Below are positions 39,965-49,772 of a stretch of 49,772 nucleotides of DNA, piece by piece. How positions within the stretch are numbered: the first letter of the stretch is position 1; each line of letters opens with the position of its first letter. A program made the translations under genes and the position numbers. A model generated the notes under the pieces. The model did not search any database, was not told where the DNA came from, and saw only the letters and a list, made by a program, of their open reading frames with translations. The stretch comes from an uncultured Clostridia bacterium (GTDB taxonomy: Bacteria; Bacillota; Clostridia; Christensenellales; CAG-917): the NCBI GenBank assembly GCA_947625225.1, contig CANQNQ010000009.1, positions 1 to 49,772 of the forward strand, in the 5' to 3' direction.

Positions 39965-41131
39965 TTACAGTATCTGCAAAACGAAAAATTTGAGGTAGCT
40001 TGTTTCTTCCGCGCTGAGCAGGGAGGGGTGGTCTGGCGCCTGTGACTTGACTTCAAGCAAGCGCACGCGCCTGCCGCTGTCCGCTGCGGCAGTGGTAAGC
40101 ATATTTTCAAACGTCTGCGCGCTGACGTAGTGCGAGCAGGAGCAGCTTATAAGATACCCGCCGCCGCGCACCAGCTTCATGGCGATGGCGTTTATATCCC
40201 TGTAACCGCGCAGGGCGTCCTTGACCTCCGCGGCGCTCTTGCAAAAAGCGGGAGGATCTAGTATTACTGCGTCAAATTTGCTACCTGAGGCGCGAAATTG
40301 CCGCAAAATGTCAAACACATCCCCGCATTTCACGGTTATGTTGTCAAGCCCATTCAGCTTCGCGTTTTCCGTCACGCTGTCAAGCGCGGTCTTGGAAATG
40401 TCCACAGCCAGCACGCTGTCCGCCACCGTGGCGGCGTTTAGTGAGAAGCCGCCGCTGTTGCAAAAGCAGTCCAGCACTTCGCCTCGGCAATATCGTCTTG
40501 CGGCAAGCCTGTTTTCCTTTTGGTCGAGGAAGTAGCCCGTCTTTTGTCCGTGTTTTATATCCACGGCAATTTTAAGTCCGTTTTCGGTCACGATCACTCT
40601 GTCGGGCACTTCGCCGTACAGCACGCCTTCCGTGAGGGGCAGGCCCTCCTTTGTGCGCACGGCGACGTCGCTGCGCTCGTATATCCCGCGGGGAGAGAAT
40701 TGCTGCACCAGTAGCTTGACCAGCATATCCTTGCGCATATCTATGCCCAAAGAGAGGCATTGCATGACCAGCACGTCCTCGTACTTGTCCACGATCAGCG
40801 CGGGCAGGTCGTCCGCTTCGGCAAATATTGCGCGGTAGCAGCTGTCGTAGCCCAGCTTTTTGCGGTGTTCGACCGCCGTTTTTATGCGCGCGGCGTAAAG
40901 CTGTTCGCCATCAACGAGGTTTTCGTCCCTGATGAAAATGCGCACAAGTATCTTTGACAGGTGGTTTATGTAGCCCTTGCCGACAAACGCGCCGTCAAAG
41001 GTGTACACCGTAGCCAGCGCGCCGTTTTTGTCCTTGCCTTCTATGCGGGCGACCTCGTTGGCGTACACCCAGCTGTGCCCGCCGAGTATGCGCTTTTCCT
41101 CGCCCCTTTTCAAATAAACGCTGTAAGCCAT
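39965..41131 (-). CDS. RlmI-family rRNA (cytosine-C5) methyltransferase
   Basis: 388 residues. An N-terminal PUA domain (MAYSVYLKRGEEKRILGGHS, W-VYANEV) is followed by the RlmI-like linker (GIYERSDVAVRTKEGL) and a class I SAM methyltransferase: VLDCFCNSGGFSLNAA is motif I, VLAVDISK motif II, and VILDPPAFCKS motif IV. YLISCSCSHYV holds the catalytic Cys. Members methylate C1962 of 23S rRNA (E. coli numbering). AGAGGAC is the ribosome site. Length is normal. Confidence 0.9.
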   Translation of the reverse strand: MAYSVYLKRGEEKRILGGHSWVYANEVARIEGKDKNGALATVYTFDGAFVGKGYINHLSKILVRIFIRDENLVDGEQLYAARIKTAVEHRKKLGYDSCYRAIFAEADDLPALIVDKYEDVLVMQCLSLGIDMRKDMLVKLLVQQFSPRGIYERSDVAVRTKEGLPLTEGVLYGEVPDRVIVTENGLKIAVDIKHGQKTGYFLDQKENRLAARRYCRGEVLDCFCNSGGFSLNAATVADSVLAVDISKTALDSVTENAKLNGLDNITVKCGDVFDILRQFRASGSKFDAVILDPPAFCKSAAEVKDALRGYRDINAIAMKLVRGGGYLISCSCSHYVSAQTFENMLTTAAADSGRRVRLLEVKSQAPDHPSLLSAEETSYLKFFVLQIL

Positions 41132-41149
41132 ATTTGTCCTCTGAGTGCA

Positions 41150-41178
41150 ATTATACGCCTGCGCGGCAAAATTTGCAA
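41150..41178 (-). promoter_or_regulatory. Promoter of the RlmI-type gene
   Basis: On the minus strand TTGCAA (41178-41173), 17 bp, TATAAT (41155-41150). Confidence 0.65.
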
Positions 41179-41244
41179 TGATTTATGCGCTCATGCGGCG
41201 GCAATTTGCAGGTTGGTTTTTGTGGGAAGCGGAAAAGTTGGCTC

Positions 41245-41273
41245 TTGACTATCAAAAAATTTGGGTGGATAAT
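41245..41273 (+). promoter_or_regulatory. Promoter of the cytidylate-kinase-like gene
   Basis: TTGACT at 41245-41250 and GATAAT at 41268-41273, spacer 17 bp. Confidence 0.5.
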
Positions 41274-41316
41274 ATTTATGGGAGAACGCGCAGGCGTTTC
41301 GCCGCAAGGAGGAATT

Positions 41317-41934
41317 ATGTGCAACAACACTGTGATCACCATCTCCAGACAGTTCGGCAGCGGAGGCAGACTGATAGGAAAACAGGTCGCTGACAAATTG
41401 GGCATAGCCTTTTACGACAAGGAGATAATCGAGCTTGCCGCGCAAAAGAGCGGCTTTGCCAGCGATTTTATCCGCGAAAACGAGCAAAAATTGAAGGCGC
41501 TTTCGGGCTACGGCGTGACCTCGCCGCTGTGGGGGAGCGGCGTGTGGGGCAACCTTGAAAACTTTGAGTCGCGCATATATGCCGCGGAGGCTGAGACCAT
41601 TGAGCACATCGCCGCGCAGGGCCCGTGCGTGATCGTGGGCAGATGCGCGGACTACGTGCTGAGGGACAAGTGCAACTGCCTCAATGTGTTTATCTATGCG
41701 GATCTTGACAGCCGCGTCAAGCGCATTATCGAGGTCTACAAGGAGGCCGATGACGAGCGCAAGGCGCTGAAGCTGGCGCGCGATACGGACAGATTGCGCG
41801 CAAGGCACTACCGCTACTATACCGACGCGGAGTGGGGCGAGATAGACAGCTACCACATGTGTCTGGACAGCGCAAGGCTTGGCACGGAGCGCTGCGTGGA
41901 CGTGCTGGCGCAGGCGTACAAGCTGATGGACTGA
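41317..41934 (+). CDS. Cytidylate kinase-like family protein
   Basis: 205 residues of the P-loop kinase family that resembles CMP kinase. ITISRQFGSGGRLIGKQVAD is the P-loop region (G-SGG-IGK, lacking a classical GKS/T), followed by AFYDKEIIELAA, GPCVIVGRCADYVL and a LID-like Arg-rich segment RLRARHYRYYTD. Proteins of this family are widespread in Clostridia and have no settled substrate; a nucleotide monophosphate is only a guess. AGGAGG sets the start at 41317; a longer upstream frame overlaps the promoter. It is monocistronic. Confidence 0.85.
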   Translation: MCNNTVITISRQFGSGGRLIGKQVADKLGIAFYDKEIIELAAQKSGFASDFIRENEQKLKALSGYGVTSPLWGSGVWGNLENFESRIYAAEAETIEHIAAQGPCVIVGRCADYVLRDKCNCLNVFIYADLDSRVKRIIEVYKEADDERKALKLARDTDRLRARHYRYYTDAEWGEIDSYHMCLDSARLGTERCVDVLAQAYKLMD

Positions 41935-41959
41935 CGGCAACGGCGCGGCAAAGTTTACA

Positions 41960-42002
41960 AAAAGATACGGGCGCAAAACACAATTTGCGTCCGTATTTTT
42001 GC
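41960..42002. terminator. Bidirectional terminator, kinase-like gene / clpB
   Basis: ATACGGGCGCAAA pairs with TTTGCGTCCGTAT (one G-U), T-flanked on the plus strand and AAAA (T on minus) on the other. Confidence 0.85.
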
Positions 42003-42023
42003 AATACAGGTATATATTTTGAC

Positions 42024-44612
<2,589 letters not shown>

Positions 44613-44661
44613 ATGTCCTCCTCGTCGGGAAGTTTCGTTTGGCAGTCAAATTGGGTGTTTG

Positions 44662-44688
44662 TTAGCACTCATATCATTCGACTGCTAA
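44662..44688. promoter_or_regulatory. CIRCE operator (HrcA site)
   Basis: TTAGCACTC, nine bases, GACTGCTAA: the classical CIRCE inverted repeat with one base off consensus (GAGTGCTAA expected), just downstream of the clpB -10 box. Confidence 0.9.
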
Positions 44689-44689
44689 A

Positions 44690-44717
44690 ATTATATCACA
44701 AAGCGGGGCGTTGTCAA
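44690..44717 (-). promoter_or_regulatory. Promoter of clpB
   Basis: On the minus strand a perfect TTGACA (44717-44712), 16 bp, perfect TATAAT (44695-44690). Confidence 0.85.
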
Positions 44718-44809
44718 TATTTTTTGCGCAAAAAAATTTTTATATGCGCGCGTACAAATTTTATGGATATATTATAAAGCTGCTCAAATTGTACAACAGG
44801 TACTTAATT

Positions 44810-44845
44810 ATATCAAAAAGCCGCGATAAACGCGGCCTTTTGATA
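44810..44845. terminator. Terminator of the TetR gene
   Basis: ATATCAAAAAGCCGCG pairs with CGCGGCCTTTTGATAT with one mismatch over ATAAA; usable in both directions. Confidence 0.75.
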
Positions 44846-44878
44846 TTTTGTCGCACTGTTTTGCCGTTTGGCAAAAAC

Positions 44879-45466
44879 TCATACCGTTACGGGTTTTTTG
44901 ACGAAGTAGTCCGAGGATATGTACAACTTGGAGTAGTTGACGAACTCTTCGTACGTGTGCTTGCCGGGATTGGCAATGCAATACAGGGCAGTGTTCATCA
45001 TGCCGCCCGCCAGGAAGTTGGCGATCAGCGTGATTGGGATGCGAAACTCGTACGCGTCGCGAAATTTGCCAAGTTGATATTTGATGGAATGCGCGATGGA
45101 GTCCTGAATGGTGCTGATCACTTTGCCGCCGCTGTTGTAGTACAGGATGTTTGCGATGTGATTGCGCTTGTCGTAGAAAAAGTCTATCGCCATGCGCATG
45201 ACCGCTTGCACCGTTTCTTCGGGCGTGGTCATCTGCTCCACGCGCATAAAGTTGGCGTAGAGATTGTCCTTGAGCTCCTCGAGGGCATAGGTCAACAGAT
45301 GATACTTGTCCTCAAAGTGCGCGTAGAAAGTGGCGCGATTGACCATGGCGCGAGTGCACAGGTCTATGACGCTTATCTTTTCGATGGACGTTTCCTCCAT
45401 CATGTCGAGTAGGGTGTTGCTGAGTAACTTACGGGTGCGTATTACGCGCAAATCTTCCTTTTCCAT
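44879..45466 (-). CDS. TetR/AcrR-family regulator
   Basis: 195 residues. The N-terminal DNA-binding part reads RVIRTRKLLSNTLLDMM, ISVIDLCTRAMVNRATFYAHF, then DKYHLL, the TetR signature; the C-terminal two-thirds is a ligand and dimer domain of TetR_C type. The start at 45466 has GGAGG five bases upstream; two upstream ATGs in the same frame lack spacing. It is divergent from a two-gene ABC exporter and probably senses an exported compound. An inverted CACA/TGTG sequence inside its own promoter could be its operator. Confidence 0.88.
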   Translation of the reverse strand: MEKEDLRVIRTRKLLSNTLLDMMEETSIEKISVIDLCTRAMVNRATFYAHFEDKYHLLTYALEELKDNLYANFMRVEQMTTPEETVQAVMRMAIDFFYDKRNHIANILYYNSGGKVISTIQDSIAHSIKYQLGKFRDAYEFRIPITLIANFLAGGMMNTALYCIANPGKHTYEEFVNYSKLYISSDYFVKKPVTV

Positions 45467-45482
45467 AACTACCTCCATATTA

Positions 45483-45511
45483 ATTATCCCACACTTTTTG
45501 TGATTTGTCAA
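45483..45511 (-). promoter_or_regulatory. Promoter of the TetR gene with a possible operator
   Basis: On the minus strand TTGACA (45511-45506), 17 bp, GATAAT (45488-45483). The spacer contains TCACAAAAAGTGTG, an imperfect palindrome. Confidence 0.65.
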
Positions 45512-45625
45512 TATTAAGTTACAAATGTATGTCTAAAAATCCGAAAGTGGCAATTTACTACAATTCGTAGCGGGTTTTTGTTCTCTTAAATTTTTTTAAT
45601 TTTATACAAAATATTGTGCAATCGG

Positions 45626-45654
45626 TTGACAATTTGCAATATAAATTGTAAATA
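45626..45654 (+). promoter_or_regulatory. Promoter of the ABC exporter operon
   Basis: A perfect TTGACA at 45626-45631 with a poor -10 (TAAATA, 45649-45654, spacer 17 bp). Confidence 0.45.
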
Positions 45655-45713
45655 AGTAAAGTAAAGATAAAGTGGATTCGCACAAATCGGTCTTGCTTTT
45701 TCAGAGGTGTTTT

Positions 45714-47606
45714 ATGAAACGTGATATGGCTCCCAAGGCAAAGGGGGGGCTCAAAAAACTTGCTTCGTGCGTGGGCAGATATAAGACGCCATCCGTTCTT
45801 GCGGCGTTGCTCGTCGCGTGCGAAGTTGTTTTTGAGGTCTTTATCCCGCTCATCATGGCGCAGATCGTCAACGTGGGCATGAGCGAGGAGCTCACCGACA
45901 GCTTCACATTTGAGTTGGCACTTGGCGACATGCACCAACCTGTTTTTACTTTGCACAACCGCATAAGTTTTATTGTGGTGTGCGGCGCGATAATGGTGGT
46001 GATGGCGCTCATTTCGCTTGCTTGCGGCGTGCTCAGCGGTAAGTTTGCCGCGGTAGCCTCCACGGGTTTTGCAAGCAACCTCAGGCAGAAGCTGTTTTAC
46101 AAGGTAGAAAACTTCAGCTTTGCCAACCTCGACCACTTCAACACCGCAAGCCTTGTCACAAGGCTGACGACGGACGTCACCAATATTCAGAATTCCTACA
46201 TGATGATCGTCCGCACGCTGGTCAGGGCGCCATTTATGCTTATCATGGCGTTGTGCATGGCAATTTCGATAAGTCCCGACCTCAGCATAATATTCGGCAT
46301 AACCTTGCCGCTGTTGATCATAGGTCTGCTTGTGGGCCTCAAGGTGGCTTTCCCGCGCTTTGAGAGGATGCTGCACAAGTACGACGATATGAACGAGTCC
46401 ACTCAGGAAAACCTTATCGGCATACGCGCGGTCAAGGCGTTCGTCAGAGAGGACAACGAAATCAAGCGCTTCAAGAAGGTCAGCGAGACAGTGCAGAAGC
46501 TGCAATTCAGCGCGGAGAAGATCATAGTTATCGCTTTCCCGTTTATGCAGTTGCTCATCTACGCCTGCATCCTGTTCATAATTCTGTTCGGCGGCAGGGA
46601 TATAATAAACAGCGGCAACGGCATCAAAAATGCCGCGGGGCTTACGCTTGGCGATCTGATGGCGTTTTTGAGCTACGTCATGCAGATTATGATGTCGCTG
46701 ATGATGGTGGCGATGATATTTATGACAATCGTCATGTCCCGCGCCTCTATGGACAGGATCGTCGAGGTGCTTGACGAGAAGATAGACATCGAGGACGCTC
46801 CCGACGCGGAGGATGTGTTGCCCGCAGACGGCAGCATTGACTTTGACAACGTGGACTTCTCCTATTCGCGCAACAGCGACGTGCTCAACCTTGAAAATAT
46901 AGACCTGCATATAAAAAGCGGCGAGACTATAGGCATCATAGGCGGCACAGGCTCGGCAAAGACGACGCTTGTGCAACTTATTCCAAGGCTTTACGACGTG
47001 CTGGACGGCAGTGTGAAGGTGGGCGGCGTGGACGTGCGCCGTTACAAGATAGACAATTTGCGCGCCGCGATAGGCATGGTGCTGCAAAAGAACGTGCTGT
47101 TTTCGGGCACCATAAAGGAAAATCTGATGTGGGGCAATCCAAACGCCACGCAGGAGGAGATAGAGCATGCCGCAAAGGCGGCGCAGGCGCACGACTTCAT
47201 CATGTCCTTCCCCAAGGGCTACGACAGCGACCTCAGCCAGGGCGGCGTGAACGTATCCGGCGGGCAGAAGCAGAGGCTGTGCATTGCGCGCGCGTTGCTT
47301 AAGCATCCAAAGATAATGATACTTGACGACTCCACCAGCGCAGTGGACACCGCGACGGACGCCGCGATAAGAAGCGGACTCAAAAAGGAGTTTGGCGACA
47401 CCACCGTTATAATCATCGCGCAACGCATCACTTCCGTGCAGGACGCAGACAGGATAATTGTGATGAACAACGGCAGGATAAGCGCCATAGGCAACCATCA
47501 ACAATTGCTTGAAACCAGCGAGATATACCGCGACGTATACACCTCCCAGCAGAAGGGCAGGTCGGACGATGACAATGAAGGAGGTAAGCAAGAATGGCAA
47601 AGATGA
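45714..47606 (+). CDS. Heterodimeric ABC exporter subunit 1 (degenerate ATP site)
   Basis: 630 residues: a six-helix exporter membrane domain (~20-330) and a nucleotide-binding domain. Walker A is GGTGSAKTT, the signature VSGGQKQRL, and Walker B ends MILDDSTSAVD, so the catalytic Glu is replaced by Asp while the partner keeps Glu. That asymmetry is typical of BmrC/D, LmrC/D and EfrA/B heterodimers. It exports drugs or lipids across the membrane. The start at 45714 has AGAGGTG upstream; an earlier GTG frame lies in the leader. It overlaps subunit 2 by 13 bp. Confidence 0.9.
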   Translation: MKRDMAPKAKGGLKKLASCVGRYKTPSVLAALLVACEVVFEVFIPLIMAQIVNVGMSEELTDSFTFELALGDMHQPVFTLHNRISFIVVCGAIMVVMALISLACGVLSGKFAAVASTGFASNLRQKLFYKVENFSFANLDHFNTASLVTRLTTDVTNIQNSYMMIVRTLVRAPFMLIMALCMAISISPDLSIIFGITLPLLIIGLLVGLKVAFPRFERMLHKYDDMNESTQENLIGIRAVKAFVREDNEIKRFKKVSETVQKLQFSAEKIIVIAFPFMQLLIYACILFIILFGGRDIINSGNGIKNAAGLTLGDLMAFLSYVMQIMMSLMMVAMIFMTIVMSRASMDRIVEVLDEKIDIEDAPDAEDVLPADGSIDFDNVDFSYSRNSDVLNLENIDLHIKSGETIGIIGGTGSAKTTLVQLIPRLYDVLDGSVKVGGVDVRRYKIDNLRAAIGMVLQKNVLFSGTIKENLMWGNPNATQEEIEHAAKAAQAHDFIMSFPKGYDSDLSQGGVNVSGGQKQRLCIARALLKHPKIMILDDSTSAVDTATDAAIRSGLKKEFGDTTVIIIAQRITSVQDADRIIVMNNGRISAIGNHQQLLETSEIYRDVYTSQQKGRSDDDNEGGKQEWQR

Positions 47607-49540
47607 AATCCAACGCTCATTTCGGTGACAATCGCTACAAAGCAAAAAGCCCCGTCGCCACATTCAAGCGCATTCTCGGCTACCTGAAGGACTACAAATT
47701 GCAGATGGTGGTGTCCATGTTCTGCATAGTTGCAAACGTTGTGTGCAACCTTGCGGGCACGTTTATGATATCCATCATCACCAACAACTATATTCTGCCT
47801 CTTTCGGGCTTCGACCCTGTCAAGTATCCGGAGTCGCTGGCAACGCTCGGCTCCCTGCACGGGCTGGCGGCATTGGGCGGAATAGTGGCGATAATGGCGT
47901 CCGTATACGTGGTGGGCGCCCTGCTGCATTACGTGTACAACTTCCTCATCGTGCGCATAACCTCCAAAGTGTTGCAGGCGGTGCGCGACGAGATGTTTGA
48001 GAAGATGCAGGCGTTGCCCATCCGCTATTTTGACAGCCATACTCACGGCGACATAATGAGTCTGTTCACCAACGATACGGACACGCTGCGCGAGCTGCTG
48101 TCAAACGGCATACCCAACATAATCACCAACGTGCTTACGATCGTGGGTATGTTCATCATGATGATGGTGCTCTCTCCGCTGCTTACGCTCATATCCGTGG
48201 TCATATTGGTGGTCATGCTGTTCATCGCAAAATATATTGCCGGCAAGAGCGGCAAGCACTTCGTGCGCCAACAGCGCAAGATAGGCGAGCTCAACGGCTA
48301 TATCGAGGAGCATCTCGACGGCCTCAAAGTGGTCAAGGTGTTCTGCCATGAGGACGCCGAAAAAGCGGATTTCGACAGGCATAACGGGGAGCTGAGACAG
48401 ACCTCCTGCAAGGCGCACACCTACGCCAACATACTTATGCCGGTGATGGGCAACATGTCCTATCTGTCATATGCGGCCACGGCGATCGTGGGCACCATAA
48501 TGGCGATCAATACGTTTGGCGGAATGAATTGGGGCAATCTGGTCAGCTTCATGCAGTTCTCGCGCCAATTTTCCAACCCCATTGCGCAAATGGCGCAGAT
48601 GGTCAACGGCATATTGATGTCCCTTGCGGGCGCGGAACGTATATTCGAATTGCTGGATCAACAGCCCGAAACGGACGACGGCTACGTTACCCTCGTCAAC
48701 GCCGAGGAACTTGCGGACGGCACCATACGCGAAACGGAGCAATACACGGGCGTCTGGGCGTGGAAGCATTTCCACAAGGCGGACGGCACCACCACTTATA
48801 CCAAGTGGACGGGCAAGGTGGAGTTTGAGGACGTCACCTTCGGCTACGTGCCCGAAAAGACCGTGCTCAGCCACATCACCATGACCGCCTTCCCCGGACA
48901 GAAGGTGGCGCTTGTCGGCTCCACAGGCGCGGGCAAGACCACAATAACCAACCTCATCAACCGTTTTTACGACATCAACGACGGCAAAATAAGGTACGAC
49001 AATATCAATATCACCAAGATAAACAAGGCGGATCTGCGCCACTCCATGGCGATGGTGTTGCAGGATACGCACCTCTTTACGGGCACCGTCGCGGACAACA
49101 TACGCTTCGGCAAGCTGGACGCCACGGATGAGGAAGTGGTCGCCGCGGCAAAACTCGCCAACGCGGACTACTTCATCAGCCACCTGCCCAACGGCTACGA
49201 CACCATGCTCACCGGCGACGGCGAAAATCTGTCGCAGGGTCAGCGCCAGCTGCTAGCCATAGCGCGCGCCGCCGTAGCCAATCCGCCCGTGCTTATTCTT
49301 GACGAGGCGACGTCCTCCATCGACACACGCACCGAAAAGCTCATCGAAAAGGGCATGGACAGCCTTATGCAGGGGCGCACCGTCTTTGTCATTGCACACC
49401 GCCTCTCCACCGTGCGCAATGCCGACATGATCCTCGTCCTCGAACACGGGCAGATCATCGAGCGCGGAAACCACGATCAGCTTATCGCCAAGAGGGGGAG
49501 GTATTATCAGTTGTATACCGGCGCCTTCGAGCTGGATTAA
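47594..49540 (+). CDS. Heterodimeric ABC exporter subunit 2 (canonical ATP site)
   Basis: 648 residues: membrane domain (~25-345) and nucleotide-binding domain with Walker A GSTGAGKTT, signature LSQGQRQLL and Walker B LILDEATSSID with the catalytic Glu, and switch His in IAHRLSTV. Between the two domains lies an insertion of about 50 residues (ETDDGYVTLVNAEELADG, then a WAWKHFHKADGTTTY segment), a feature of the EfrB-like partner. Translation is coupled to subunit 1, with GGAGG inside that gene. The pair is likely induced through the divergent TetR protein. The substrate is unknown. Confidence 0.92.
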   Translation: MAKMKSNAHFGDNRYKAKSPVATFKRILGYLKDYKLQMVVSMFCIVANVVCNLAGTFMISIITNNYILPLSGFDPVKYPESLATLGSLHGLAALGGIVAIMASVYVVGALLHYVYNFLIVRITSKVLQAVRDEMFEKMQALPIRYFDSHTHGDIMSLFTNDTDTLRELLSNGIPNIITNVLTIVGMFIMMMVLSPLLTLISVVILVVMLFIAKYIAGKSGKHFVRQQRKIGELNGYIEEHLDGLKVVKVFCHEDAEKADFDRHNGELRQTSCKAHTYANILMPVMGNMSYLSYAATAIVGTIMAINTFGGMNWGNLVSFMQFSRQFSNPIAQMAQMVNGILMSLAGAERIFELLDQQPETDDGYVTLVNAEELADGTIRETEQYTGVWAWKHFHKADGTTTYTKWTGKVEFEDVTFGYVPEKTVLSHITMTAFPGQKVALVGSTGAGKTTITNLINRFYDINDGKIRYDNINITKINKADLRHSMAMVLQDTHLFTGTVADNIRFGKLDATDEEVVAAAKLANADYFISHLPNGYDTMLTGDGENLSQGQRQLLAIARAAVANPPVLILDEATSSIDTRTEKLIEKGMDSLMQGRTVFVIAHRLSTVRNADMILVLEHGQIIERGNHDQLIAKRGRYYQLYTGAFELD

Positions 49541-49560
49541 ACCGCACCAGGCAGCGAATA

Positions 49561-49772
49561 ACTGTGTCAACGTCCGTTTTCTTCACGTCATGTACAAAAA
49601 GTACATTAGGCGTTCGAAAACGGACGTTTCCTTGTTCTTCATCTGTCCGGAGCGGTTTAATTGTATGTTAAGCGATATACTGCGTCAAAGCCCGCTTCTT
49701 CACGTCATGTACAAAAAGTACATTAGGCGTTCGAAAACGGACGTTTCCTTGTTCTTCATCTGTCCGGAGCGG
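49561..49772. repeat. Tandem hairpin repeat running off the right edge
   Basis: Copies at 49561-49655 and 49679-49772 (period 118 bp) are nearly identical over their last 80 bases. Each contains ATGTAC-AAAAA-GTACAT, enclosed in copy 1 by a perfect outer stem CGTCCGTTTTC/GAAAACGGACG. In copy 2 only the left arm has changed (GCCCGCTTC), so the outer stem is broken. The copies are separated by TTTAATTGTATGTTAAGC. The array probably continues past the window. Confidence 0.8.

Overview
The window reads as a chromosome segment of an uncultured, gut-type Firmicute of the class Clostridia (inference). The support is: an L27 with a cleavable N-terminal extension next to the Prp protease, a CIRCE (HrcA) operator before clpB, TPP and tetrahydrofolate riboswitches, an L21-type leader, near-consensus sigma-A promoters (TTGACA, 17 bp, TATAAT), strong AGGAGG ribosome binding sites, and large lipoproteins with InlB-type repeats. 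GC content is near 50% in most genes and clearly lower in the 34.9-37.2 kb intergenic and accessory zone.

Layout. 0.3-5.5 kb: an alpha/beta hydrolase, an Old-Yellow-Enzyme-type flavin/FeS reductase, and an ABC exporter pair. 5.5-6.0 kb: an array of hairpin-rich repeats merging into tRNA-Pro(GGG). 6.2-10.9 kb: a sugar:cation symporter with an unusual coiled-coil tail, rplU-prp-rpmA behind an L21 leader, an OGG-type DNA glycosylase, and a NYN-like protein with a Gln/Pro-rich tail. 11-14.4 kb (minus strand): thyA-folA and a GH2 glycosidase. 14.5-19.5 kb: a YfcE-type phosphodiesterase, then a THF-riboswitch-led folate operon (folC, folE, folP, folB-folK fusion) and a flavodoxin. 19.5-21.4 kb (minus): a Ca2+/cation antiporter and mscL. 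21.6-26.4 kb: a TPP riboswitch with a thiT fusion gene, rubrerythrin, an XRE regulator divergent from a lipoprotein, and thiamine pyrophosphokinase. 26.8-32.7 kb: one giant repeat lipoprotein. 32.8-34.7 kb: a second hydrolase and a P1 peptidase. 34.7-36.7 kb: mostly non-coding, with a decayed surface-protein tail, tRNA-Gln(CTG), tRNA-Pro(CGG) and arrays of partial tRNA-like hairpin repeats. 36.7-38.1 kb: XRE regulator, Cys-rich small protein and GIY-YIG nuclease. 38.1-44.7 kb: MATE exporter, XRE regulator, RlmI-type methyltransferase, cytidylate-kinase-like protein and clpB. 44.9-49.5 kb: TetR regulator divergent from a heterodimeric ABC exporter, followed by another hairpin repeat running off the window.

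How the genes work together. The folate genes (thyA, folA, folC, folE, folP, folBK) cover most of tetrahydrofolate synthesis and use, with ligand feedback through the riboswitch. ThiT and thiamine pyrophosphokinase form a thiamine salvage route under a TPP riboswitch.

The most unusual material lies outside the coding regions. All three tRNA loci are flanked by tandem partial repeats. In the array beside tRNA-Pro(GGG) the stems differ between copies by paired, compensatory changes. Two separate loci also share one control design: an XRE regulator divergent from a TTGACA-17-TATAAT promoter whose spacer is filled by a perfect palindrome.
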